A DNA stretch of 64,000 nucleotides from Dactylellina haptotyla (lineage: Eukaryota; Ascomycota; Orbiliomycetes; Orbiliales; Orbiliaceae): NCBI GenBank assembly GCA_031310005.1, contig CM062388.1, forward strand, positions 1,240,001 through 1,304,000, given 5' to 3'. Made by a program: the position numbers and the translations under genes. How positions within the stretch are numbered: the first letter of the stretch is position 1; every line of letters begins with the position of its first letter. The notes under the pieces are model-generated. The model did no database searches, was not told the DNA's origin, and saw nothing but the letters and a program-made list of their open reading frames with translations. Below are positions 47,283 through 58,285 of this stretch, one piece after another.

Positions 47283-50200
47283 CTACTGGCTGGCACTAGG
47301 TTGTGCAGGTTGTGCAGGTGCAGCTTGAGCGGGCATAGCTCTGCCTCTGCCGCCTCGTCCACGGCCTCGATTCCCTCGCGGTTGGTTGAGGTTGGCCGGA
47401 GGTGGAACCGCATGATGTCCTTGAGTTTGTTGTTGCTGGTTTTGTGCGCGTGGTGGTTGGCCGCCTGGCCCGTTGTGGGGTCGTCGTTGGAGGATCACTG
47501 GCTGCTGGCCGTTTTGGGAATTTCCACGGTTGTTGAATGTTTGAGGTTGTGGGGGAGCGGCTCCGTTCACTTGTTGGTTGTTGAAGTTTCCGCGTCCCGG
47601 AGCGGCCCCCCTACCTCCGCCACGGAGTGTGTTCTGACCACGAGTGTTCTGCTGGCCCTGGCCATGACTTCCACGGCTTCCACCAGGGCCTTGCGGGACA
47701 GGATTTCCACGACCATTAACATGGTTTCCGCGCCCATTTGGTGCACCACCATTTGTGTTTCCACGTCCACCAATTGCCCCACTAAAAGATCCTCTCAAAG
47801 GGGGTGGTGCAGTTGCGGGTACAAATTGACCACCTTTGACGTTTTGAGTTCCTTCTGGTGCGGCAACCTTGGTGCTTGCTTTTGAATTGGCAACGACCTG
47901 TCGGTTGGTCAGGTTGAGAACCGATGAGAAAGGGACTGTCATTCCTCTGAACGGGCTGCACCGGTCTCCCAGTGTACTTCCGCTCATGAAGGATACATCA
48001 AAGACAACATCAAGTAAGGTGGTTCGGGCGGTCTTTGTGATGCCGACGACGGTTCCTTTTGTTGCGATTGGGACCTTTCCGGAATCCTGAACGTAAACAA
48101 TACGATCTCCGAGAGCATACTTTTGATCATGTAGACGGTGCTCTGCATCAGAAGGTTTGAGGAGAGCCCTTCGAGGAACACCACGAATAGGCTTAGCGTC
48201 TGCGCCACCCCCAAGAGACTGAACGTACTTGTCGGCTTCGCGTTCGATAATGCCAACGGCTTCGGAATCTAGCTGCTCTGCTTCAAGAGGAACTCTTTCA
48301 AAACTCTTTGCCTCGATTTCCTTTAACCAGGTCTGAATTTCTTTGATCTTTGCCTTTGCGACATCCACTGGGTAGAAATCTTCGGCGGTATAGATATCAG
48401 CAGTTGGTTTACGCTCGATGCCTCTAAAAAAGTCCGGGAATTTGACCATGTAGTCTCGGATAAGGTCAATTGCCGTCTGGCTGAATTCCCATCCCGAATT
48501 TGCCTTTCGGGAATATCCCAGAACCTTGAGCTTCTTCGCTTCGAATTTGAGGTTCAACCCGAGGTTTTGTCGTGTGTCGTCAACTTGGACTTGGAAACTT
48601 GAAGTGATTTTACTGAGCACTAAGCTTGTTAAGCCCAAGCTTCTGGCAACAGCGTAGGATGGGACATATCGATTCGCCTGATCTATAAGATAGGCAACTC
48701 GAGTACCGAAATCTGGCTCTTTGCCTTTCTACAACAGAGGTTAGCGTTTTGACATTTGGGTTTTCTCAAATTGCAAAAAGAACTCACAAGGATAGATATG
48801 AAAATGTCAGCTTTATCTCCACGATGGCCAGTGACCTCTAGTGGGCGACCGTAGTTGTAGTCTCCTAAAAAGAAGCATCTGGAGCCAGCTGGAAACTCAG
48901 TGGCAATGTCGACTGCGGCCTTCTCTATAAACCGTTCATCTTCCGACACCTTCTCTGGGTCCACGGCAATTTGGAAGGCGTAATCTGTATCCTGTCCCGG
49001 GAGATTCTCGAACTCTTTGACCATTGCACCTTCATCCGTACGCCGCAGCCCCTTGAGATGGTTAACGTGAAGAATGACATCAACTCCTCCAATGATCATT
49101 CCCATTCGTTTGCTGTAGTTATGTTCGATACGGTCGGCCTTAGTTCTCCAGTAATCACGATCCTTGTCCGCATGAGGAACTTTTTGAACTTGACCATGGG
49201 CATCGAGGGTGTATTTAAAAAGTTCATCTGACACGGCAGCCACTTGGGCTTCTCCTAGAAACGGATAACCAACATAGACCCGCTGGTTGATTTTGGTTGC
49301 GGCAATTCCCTCGACCGTAGAACCCTTGGCTGGGTGGATGAGTGTTATAACCATACTCTCGTTTTTGCTGTCCTGTTGGAACACATTGACGCTGTGGTAT
49401 AGGAGTTGACCCGTATGATCGAGAGACTTCAGGGTGGGGAAACCTGCAAGAGCATTTGCTCCCAATCTAACGCCGTCACACAATCCTTGAATCAAGTTCA
49501 ATCCGCCGTCAAGGGTTGGGAGTTCAAATTCGTTCGTGATACAATGACAATGGGCAAGGTCCGGGAATACACCTTCCATTGATGAGGGATATGGGGTATC
49601 CACCGTCTCGGAATATGTGAATTTCAATGTAATCCCGAATCCGTTTCGTTTGCGTTCATCCTCAGTCAACATGTGCTCTCTCGTCCTCATAGCAGTAAGG
49701 AGGCGATTTTCTTCGATGAACGGGATTTTGACAACTGCCTCCCAGTCTTGTTTCTTTCCATTCATATCCAAATCGAAGTCGCGAGGATAGAAGTCAAGGA
49801 TAGGCGAGTCTGGGCTTGTCATTAGGACCTAGCTTTTTGTTAGCGGACTAGTTGGGTCGTATGGGGAGCTAAAAAGATGTGATATTACGTGATATGGTTC
49901 AGGCACAATTTTCTTGCTGCGATCCGGGAGCACTCCCATGAGCTGTTCGAAAGGTCGGAATGGAGACCCAAGTCGGAAATTCAAGTCGGCGCGCAAACCT
50001 TTCTTTACGTCTATTGGTTTTATTAATATCGAAAACTTCTTGACGAAAATAGAAGCAATTCATACCTGAAATTTTTGGAGCATAATGATAATGGAAGAAC
50101 CAGCCCCATGAGGCGACACCTCGATAATAATAAAATAGAACCCACTGGATACCTTGAATGTAGTTTTCGGTTAAACCTCTGATGTCTGCCTCATCTTCAA

Positions 50201-51878
50201 GGCCCCAACCGAATTTGTCCTGTTATATTTATTAATTATCAAGGATATAAAATTAAGTTCGAGGGTGTTTACTTTGTAATAATGGTCTCTCCAGCCATAA
50301 AATCTTTCCTGGTAGAGACGTTCCATCTCCGCTTTCGCTTCATCCACGCTGATATCAACAATCGATGCCTTCTCAAACGCCTTAAAGACACGTTGTAGGG
50401 CAGCGTCTCCTTCCTCCTCGAATTCATCATCGTCGTCTAGCGAAGGATAGAATGACAACCTCAAAAACTTGTCGCCACTCTCCTCAGTAATTGTTACATA
50501 TTGTAGCCTCAGGCTCTGTGCGAGCTCTTCAACGAACTTTCTGTCCCCAGCCTTGAGATCTTTGGGGAGATTGAAAAGCTTCTCGCTTCCCTCCTTCTTC
50601 CGACCTTCAACGAACTGTCGAACTTGACGATAGAGCTCCTGTTGCAATGTAGTCATAACCAACTTGCCAGACTTCTTCGGTTTCGCCGCCGCCTCGAGTT
50701 CTTTCATCTGCTTCCCCTTTAACCAACTTGCATCAGCAGCTTCCATCTCGAACACCTTGTACTCGAATTCCTCCATCTCGTCAAGGACAAGTCCTAAAGA
50801 CTCGAGATTGACTTGGCCGTGGTCGTTAATGTATCCTTTAGCTTTCGGCAAGACCTTCTTGTAAATTTTAAACATGAGAGACAAAGCGCCCTCATTGATA
50901 TGCAAACCGGGGAGATGTGGTAAAAAGTCATTTCCCACGAAGAAAGCTAACAAAATGAAATCGTCGAGAACGCGTTCAAAGTCGTAAGGGACAGATAATA
51001 GCCCTGGTTGTTTCAGTTCCTGGAACTCCAGTTCTAGATACTCTCGCACGATGCTAAGATGCATGAGGTAGAAGTTCTGGTGCTCCAACTCCTTCGATTT
51101 CTTCTGGTTGTTACGGCCGAAAGTAACCTCCTCTCGAAGTAAGCAGAAATGAGGGTCATGGCTGAGAAGACCCAACATGATTAGATCCGCGTCCAATCCG
51201 TACAGACAGTGGCGAAGATTGGGGTCGTATCCTGGTTGTGCTTTCGCCAACCTAATATACTCCATAATCTTATGCTCACCCTCACCGGGGACCTCGTGGC
51301 CGGAAAGGATGATTTCCACCCCTTGCCAGTCCACGTCTTCCGACACTTTTTTGTTAACAAAATATTGAAGCTGTCGAGACAGCTTGGCCATGAACACCGT
51401 TCCGGGGGTGATGCAGTTGCTGTCAAAGGGATCCTCCTTTGGCATTTCTACACCATCTTTGAGGGCTTTCTGATACGCCTTCTCATTATCCAGCGCGGTT
51501 CTGAATCGTCGAGCTCGTTGCTGGTTCATTTTGGCTCGAGGGGCGACACCGTCGATGGCCATGAAGAACAGCTTTTTCGGCTTGATCTTTCCGAAGAGAT
51601 GCTCGATGTAATTGAAGATGGCGATGAACATCTTCTCTTCTGTCATTCGGAATGTAGGACTGTCCGAGTCCTTGTGTGTACAGTTGTGAATGATACCGTT
51701 CATATCGAGGTATAACGCATCGAATTCCGGTATCCGATTCTCAGCAATGAGCTGAGATATCGCGGGGTATCTAGGGGGGTTTCGCACATTGGTATAAGTT
51801 GATAGAATTCATGGATGAAGGATTGCTGTTTTGTACATACCTCTCCGACATCCATCGAAAGAATTTTGGGACACCCAT
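47283..51878 (-). CDS. XRN1: 5'-3' exoribonuclease 1
   Basis: Exons 51878-51841, 51770-50273, 50219-50066, 50010-49889, 49828-48788 and 48728-47283 give 1432 residues. The N-terminus [13 protein letters not shown] is completed by splicing to YPAISQL. The catalytic metal-binding set is visible as [59 protein letters not shown] and [12 protein letters not shown]. The Xrn1-type linker HYYKDKFGW and a [19 protein letters not shown] segment follow, then the PAZ/KOW-like and SH3-like regions. The last ~180 residues are Gly/Gln/Asn/Arg-rich and disordered. The length and cytoplasmic-type tail favour Xrn1 over Rat1. By family it degrades decapped mRNA in the cytoplasm. It diverges from HAT2. Confidence 0.96.
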
Positions 51879-52644
51879 GATGTCGATTTAGAGTAACAAA
51901 AACGAATTAAAACTTGTCGAAGAATGCGAATTGCGATCTGAAAAAGAAAGTGAAATGTGCCGACAGTCGCAGCGGTGGGAGCGAACTTCGGAAGTTTGAA
52001 GGTCGTCTGGGTCAGCCGACAGAACACTGTTGTTGCAACGTTGGAGAACGAGGCCCACACACACACACACACGAACACCCACAATATCGAACAAACACGG
52101 TTGAGCACGAACGGATGTGTGTGGGACTGCGAAACGAAGGTGGGCGAAGAAGAGATGCATCTCGCCAGCTCGGGAGCAGCTGCGGGGAAGGAGCACGGAA
52201 GTGGAAAGGGGACACATACCTGTCTATTACTGCGAAGAGGTATACAGATGTTATCGTGAAGCTTGACTGAAGGAGAAGGAGAGGGAAGGGAGGGAGAGGA
52301 AGCGGCGGAGGGAAGAAGGACACAAATTAAGCTGCGGTGCTGCCCGTCCGTCGAACGTCGACTCATCCCCCCGGAGCCTCTGTGGGGAGTGCCCATGCGT
52401 CCGGGGAAAGCTCGTTCACATCTCCCGGGGAGCGCAACACGGCCACCGGCGGGAGAACAGCAGCTGCGCGACCTTTTCTCGTCGTCTTCGCCGCTCAACG
52501 CGTGCTCGTCTCTGCTTCCACCCAACCAACCAACCTCATCCTGTCGCTCTCCACAGCATCGCCCTCCAGCATCTCCTCCAACCTTATCGACACCGTCGCC
52601 CCTCTCTCTAGGAGCGTATCCGTCTGTCTCATACCAAATTCAAA
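51879..52644. other. Bidirectional promoter between XRN1 and HAT2
   Basis: 766 bp with no supported gene. A CA dinucleotide run lies at 52056-52072 and GA/AG-rich sequence at about 52265-52320. Confidence 0.5.
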
Positions 52645-54373
52645 ATGCCTCGATCCGAAGACGAAGACCTCATTGACGAGGACGAGGGTACGTCCAATGA
52701 TCTCTCACCGCCGCCTTCATCACGGCCCGTCATCTCTCCAAATAGGATTCTAACTTGTCATTATCAGTCGAAGGCGAGCAGGGAAACGCCGAGGAGCAGA
52801 TCGTCACCGAGAAACTCATCAATGAAGGTACATCCCTTTTTTGATACATAGACTACAACAACGCTGCCCAATCTCCCATGTTGAACCGGTGCTAACGACC
52901 TATCGCAAATCGCAGAATACAAGACATGGAAGAAGAACGCACCGTTTCTCTATGATTTAATCTTGAGGTACGCACACCAGATCTCTCTACCCGGCCCCTT
53001 CGATCTATGAAGCTAACAGCGACCCTAGCACCGCTCTCGAATGGCCTACTCTCACAACCCAGTGGTTCCCTGACAAGCAAGAGTATGCTATCCCATCACG
53101 AATTCGATACATACTCAGCGAAACTAACACCATACCTCCCTAGGCACGAAGGGAAGAACTTCTGTACTCACCGCCTGCTCATCGGTACTCACACATCTGG
53201 AGAACGACCAAACTATCTTCAAATCGCCGAGGTACAACTTCCCAAGCCTATGGCCGATATTGACCCGCGAGACTTTGACGAGGCCCGCGAGGAGGTTGGC
53301 GGATACAATGGCGGCGATGAGACCAGATTCACGGTCAAACAGAGGATCCTCCACGAAGGCGAGGTCAACAAGGCTCGATACTCGCCCCAGAAACCTGACT
53401 TGATTGCTACCATGTCCGTCTCCGGAACTGTCTACGTCTTTGACCGAACAAAGCACGAACTCGAGGGCAGCAAGTTCAAGCCCCAGATCTTGCTCCAAGG
53501 ACACGACAAAGAAGGGTGAGTTCATACTTATCGCAAACACACATATCCTACGAAACGCTCTAACGAATGTTTCCCCTCGCAGTTATGGTCTAGACTGGAG
53601 TCCCAAAGTCGACGGCCTCCTCCTCACCGGTTCCGAGGACACCACTATCTGCCAGTGGGATATCACCGGCTACTCCCGCTCCAACACGAGCATGAAGCCC
53701 GTCCATACCTACCGCATCCATCAATCCATCGTCAACGACGTACGCTGGCACCCAATTCACGAAACCCTCTTCGGCTCTGCCTCCGACGACCGCACCCTCA
53801 AGCTCACCGACACCCGTACCGGCGACCAGGCAAATTACTCCGTCGTCGCACATACCGACGCTGTCAACAGCTTGGCCTTCCACCCCGCCAGCGAGTACAT
53901 TGTAGCCTCCGGATCAGCCGATAAGACTGTCGCGCTGTGGGATCTTCGAAACTTCAAGCATAAGTTACACATGCTCGACGGTCACCAGGGCGATGTCTTG
54001 AACTTGCAGTGGCACCCACAAGAGGAACCCATCCTGGCAAGCAGCAGCACTGACCGTAGAATAATCTTTTGGGATCTTACAAAGATCGGTGAGGAGCAAA
54101 CGCCCGAAGATCAAGAAGATGGACCACCAGAGCTGTATGTTTTATCCCACCCACTCCATCTCTTTAGTCTCCTTTAATTTCTGTTGCTAACTGTCTCTTA
54201 GACTCTTTATGCACGGCGGCCATACCAACCGCGTCTCTGACTTTTCATGGAACCTCAACGACCCATGGGTCATGGCCTCCGCCGCTGAAGATAACTTGCT
54301 TCAGGTATGGAAGGTTGCTGGCGCGATCGTTGGCCGAGATGATGAGGAAATTGGTGAAGATGAATTGCAGTAG
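52645..54373 (+). CDS. HAT2: WD40 histone-binding protein HAT2 / RBBP4-Msi1 family
   Basis: Seven exons, 52645-52687, 52768-52827, 52916-52967, 53029-53082, 53144-53515, 53583-54134 and 54202-54373, total 434 residues. The N-terminal helix that binds histone H4 reads EEYKTWKKNAPFLYDLIL, followed by TALEWPTLTTQWFPD. Seven WD-type repeats follow, with QGHDKEGYGLDWSP, SASDDRTLKLTDTR, SGSADKTVALWDLR and SSSTDRRIIFWDL, and the PEDQEDGPPELLFMHGGHT loop typical of RBBP4/7. It ends VWKVAGAIVG. Members act in HAT1 acetyltransferase, CAF-1 and Rpd3 complexes; Hat2 versus Msi1 is chosen because of close likeness to fungal Hat2. Small 5' exons are typical of this gene. Confidence 0.92.
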
Positions 54374-54880
54374 ATGGGTGTCTGAGAAGGTGAAAATAAA
54401 AGAAACAAGGAAATTGGTATGAAAAAAAAAGGAGAGAAAGAACTTCAGAGATAAATATGTATTACTAGCAGTTTCCTTTTATTTTGGTGTGTGTGGTGGC
54501 GTTTTTCAATTCGTGATATCTCTATCTTGGTTCTTTTTATTCTAAGCTTAGCTATTTCTTGAGCTACTCACATTCATTCATTATAAGACGAATCAAACTG
54601 AAATGGTGAATGCGACTTGGGCGATAAACGACTGCTAAACATGAATACGGTGGTGCTATTATTTCGCACTTTCGCGTATGACATGATAGCATTGATAGGG
54701 AATAGGTACATTCCCATGGATGCACCTTTTATTTCTTTTGTATGTATAAAATGAAGCGAGGAAGCGAAGAATCATGATCTATGGATCAGAAATAATATTA
54801 CTAAAGTATCTAAGCATATCCGTAGCCGTCTGCACTCGGGGGCGTACCATCAGCCCCAAATAGCCCCACAATGCGACATT
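54374..54880. other. Convergent intergenic region HAT2-SHP1
   Basis: AT-rich 3' flanks; nothing recognised. Confidence 0.5.
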
Positions 54881-56530
54881 TTAAGTCCACTTCTGCACTA
54901 CCACGGCGTTCAACAATCCCGCATCCTTCAAGCTCTGTTCCATTTCTTTCAACTCCTTAGGCGGGAAAGTAGTCTGCAGAACGTAGTTCCTCGATCGACT
55001 CGCCGTATTTGCCGAGTTGACAAACGCATATATCTCTCCGACTGTATGCGTGTGATTGAACCGGCTGACGAGCCTGGTGCCATCTCCAAGACGGATTTGC
55101 AAGCTAGTAGTCGGCGCCGAAGAATCAACATCAACAGTCTGTGGAGCTGGTGATGAGGTGGACGGGGCGGGGGCGGGGGCGGGAGCGGAGGAAGAGGACG
55201 AAGCAGGCGCGCTGTCAAATCCGGGTGTCGGGGCGCCGAGTCTCTGTCCGGAGCCGCCAAATGGCACAAACTTCTTCTTGGGTTGGACGTAGTCCTCGTC
55301 CATTCGTCGGTGGACGTTGACATCGGTGAACTGTCCTGGTTGCACGTTCATAAGATGCAATGGCGCTCTTCCAGCCTCTATCCCGCGGAGGGTCTCCTGA
55401 TGCGCGGGGTCATCGTATCGCATGAGCGGGCCATCTTCGACAGAAAATCCATTCTTCCAGAAGTAGAGATTCCTAGTGACCTTCGGAGGCGGGGTGGCGA
55501 CAGCGGCGTTGGGGTCTTCGACAACCTGGGAGGGAACATCATCGGAACCTAAGGTCTGACCACGGCCGGCAAAGTGGGTAGGCTGTGGGGTGTCGTCGTC
55601 GTCATCCTGCTGTTGCTGGCGGGCTCTGCTTCCTCTGTAGTGACAAAGGTGTGTTAGAGTTTTTGGTGACTGCAGTCTAATGAATTGGAATTTTGGACGT
55701 ACTCTTGTGCTTGCTTGAGAATATTCTTCACGCTGTCAAGACCACCGCGGTTGCCCTGTCGGCCGGGATTTTCGACGGCGAGACCTCTAGATTCCAATGG
55801 TAAGCCCATTATGCTTTAAGAATAGTACCATGGTTGACAGGCACTTACGACTTCTCACCACCTGCAAACATATCCTGGCGGGGTTCGTCGTCGCTGTCAT
55901 CGTCATGATCGTGCCCGTGTCCAGGCGCAGCTCCACGGCCAAGATCTCCTAATGTCATCATTCTATTATATAAAGTCAATTTGAGCTTCGACGAGGCTAG
56001 AGAGCAGGGCAGGGGAGCGCGTGTCCGTACCCTCCGCGCCTTCTCGGTGGCTGCACGGCTGCTTGAGAAGGTCCAGATTCGGATGGTTCGCCAACGGAGC
56101 CTCCTGCCAATGTTCGTCCAACGCCAGCGGAAGAGCTAGTTGGCGGAGGGGTAGCTCGACGGATGGTCTGCGGCGCATCCCAGTCGTCTTCGTCCATATC
56201 CTGGACCTGGGCAGCAGGGGGTCTCGAGCTAGTGGCAGCGGCGGCTGTTTCTTCGGGGGCGGCGTAGAAGAGATTCAAAGCTTCCTGGGTTCAGAAAAAC
56301 TTGGTAAGCATTGGAGGGTGAAGGATGTCTTTATGGAGACGAGGGTGGATATGGAGGCATACTTCCAACTGCCAGTTCGAACTTTCGAGGATAGCTCTTG
56401 CCTAGACTCAGATCGTTAGAATAGAACAAAGATTTGTGTATCATCGAGCTGGAAATAAAGGACAAACGTTTTCAGGTTGAGACTGGGTCAGCTCGACGAA
56501 GCGAGCAACTATCTCATCGCGATCTGCCAT
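54881..56530 (-). CDS. SHP1: Cdc48/p97 cofactor p47 (UBA-SEP-UBX)
   Basis: Exons 56530-56468, 56401-56363, 56284-56031, 55962-55849, 55786-55703 and 55634-54881 give 435 residues. The UBA domain (residues 1-~45) starts DEIVARFVELTQSQPEN and ends SNWQLEEALNLFYAA. An acidic, Gly-rich linker contains MMTLGDL and EPRQDMFAGGEKSGLAVENP, the usual p47 pattern. The SEP domain begins at about residue 225 (TRNLYFWKNGFSVEDGPL, then IEAGRAPLHLMNV). The UBX domain is C-terminal (TSLQIRLGDGTRLVSRFNH through LNAVVVQKWT). By family it recruits Cdc48 to ubiquitinated substrates, autophagy and membrane fusion. Confidence 0.95.
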
Positions 56531-57251
56531 ATTGGTGAGTTGACTGCTGGTCGTGGAACTGGTCCTTTAGCGTGCCGATAGCTGTAGCGAGGTGGATGGC
56601 GGGGTAGCGGGGGCTGCTGTACGGTCGAGAAGCAGGGTAAGCGGAAGCTTGGAGAATGTATGCGAAGGGTGCAGGAGCTATGATACGATGCCGTCTGATG
56701 GCTGCCGTCCGTGTTCGAAGAGGGGGTTTGTGGGGAAGAACAGGAAGGAAGAGAGGAGGAGGAGGAGGAGGAGGAGGAGAGGGAGGAGGAGAGGGAGGAA
56801 GGCTGCTGCTGCTGCTGCTGTTGGACGGACGCGTTTGAGGATTCGGCGGCGGCGGGCCAGTGACGCAGCGGTGCTCTCTGCGGGCCCCCGTTCTGACTAA
56901 GCCGCGGAACCTGCCAGCACGGAAAGCCCGACGAGGGGACACTACGCCATTCCGATGCTCGATGATATCCGCGAAAGGCCATACACCCGCACACGCACGC
57001 CCGTCTACGTATCTCGTCTGTGTCTGTGTCTGTGTCTGCGTCTGCGTCTGCGTCTGTATCCAGCTGCCTGCATGGGTGTTATCAGACCGCGGTTGACAAC
57101 GCAGCCCGCCGTTTCTCTGTCCGCCGCGCCCGTTCCCCAGACTGACTCCACCCGATTCCGCCCTCTCAACATCACCACCACCCCCCGCCACCCCCCTCCT
57201 CGACCTCCCCTCGGCCCCCTCAGCAGGAACAGGATTGCTAGTACCACAATC
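56531..57251. other. Bidirectional promoter between SHP1 and MIM1
   Basis: 721 bp without a supported gene but rich in simple repeats: GGA/GAG units at about 56754-56800, GCT units at 56802-56821, and seven GTCTGY hexamers at 57016-57057. C-rich sequence precedes the MIM1 start. Confidence 0.6.
57016..57057 (+). repeat. GTCTGY hexanucleotide repeat (7 units)
   Basis: Seven consecutive units of GTCTGT or GTCTGC lie in the SHP1/MIM1 divergent promoter, about 195 bp upstream of MIM1. Confidence 0.9.
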
Positions 57252-57556
57252 ATGTCAACCAACCAGCCGCAGCCGTCCTCTCTCGCCTCCTCCGCCGTCC
57301 TCTCCGCCCCCTCGGACCCGGACTCCTCCTCCAACACCAACAACGCCCAAACCTCCCCGTCCAACTCCTCCTCGGCTCCGTTAATCCTCTACACCCCACC
57401 CACATTTATCTCGCTGGTGCGGTCGGCTGCCATAAACCTCTTCCTGCCGTTCGTCAACGGCCTCATGCTGGGATTCGGTGAATTGTTCGCCCACGAGATC
57501 GCCTTCAGACTAGGCTGGAGCGGAACCAATGTACTTTCTACCTATTTTTTGGCACA

Positions 57557-57587
<31 letters not shown>

Positions 57588-57745
57588 TGATTGATAATAT
57601 GCTAACAAGTGGACGATAGGTATTCCCCCTCTCGCGGCGCTCTCGCTCGCACGCGGCCGCCCCAGGCATGGAAATCGTCGAAAACCCATTCGAGAAGCGA
57701 AGGAGAGGCGGCGGTGAACTACAGGACCTGACAAGCTTGGAGTAA
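57252..57745 (+). CDS. MIM1: Mitochondrial outer-membrane import protein TOM13/MIM1
   Basis: Exons 57252-57530 and 57620-57745 give 134 residues. The N-terminal ~50 residues are Ser/Pro/Asn-rich. A conserved segment at about residues 55-95 reads FISLVRSAAINLFLPFVNGL followed by MLGFGELFAHEIAFRLGW, matching the Tom13/Mim1 membrane helix with its Gly/Ala-rich face. The tail is basic. By family it forms the MIM complex that inserts alpha-helical outer-membrane proteins. The intron carries an AT dinucleotide run. Confidence 0.9.
57557..57583 (+). repeat. AT microsatellite in the MIM1 intron
   Basis: An uninterrupted AT dinucleotide tract of about 27 bases lies within the intron 57531-57619; length variation there would change intron size only. 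Confidence 0.9.
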
Positions 57746-58285
57746 ATCCTTCCCTTTACCAGCGTTTCTTCGAACGTACGGCTTAAAAGGGCCTCACTTC
57801 CAAGCTACAGTAGGATTGCGTAGCATTTCCTACTCAAAAATCGTATATATGATTTCAAACAAGCCTCCCACTTGAACCCCGGGATGACCTGGCACGAGCA
57901 AAGCGAATTCAAATTTCGTAAACCACATTAGACTATATATGTACATAAAAGCTATCTAATAAAGCTACAATTTCCTTCTTTTCCTCTCCTTGTTTTCCCA
58001 ATGACTGACACCTGCACAAGAGGAAGAAGGTAAGAAATGATTCGCAGACCTCAATACCCGGACCTAAAAAAAATAACAGAAAATATCATGAAATTGTATG
58101 GTCCATTTCTTCTTCTTTCATTCTCCTGATAAACACCTGCGAAAAAAAAAAAAGACGGCGACGAGAAAAAAAATTAAACGACAGTGGAGAGTTTGTGAGC
58201 GAGCGTTATACCAAAGAAACTACACAAACCGGCGGTTCACAAATATCAAGACAGAGATCCAAAAATTTCCGGTTTTCTAATCGCT
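57746..58285. other. Convergent intergenic region downstream of MIM1
   Basis: AT-rich, A-tracts near 58140-58170, no gene seen. Confidence 0.5.
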
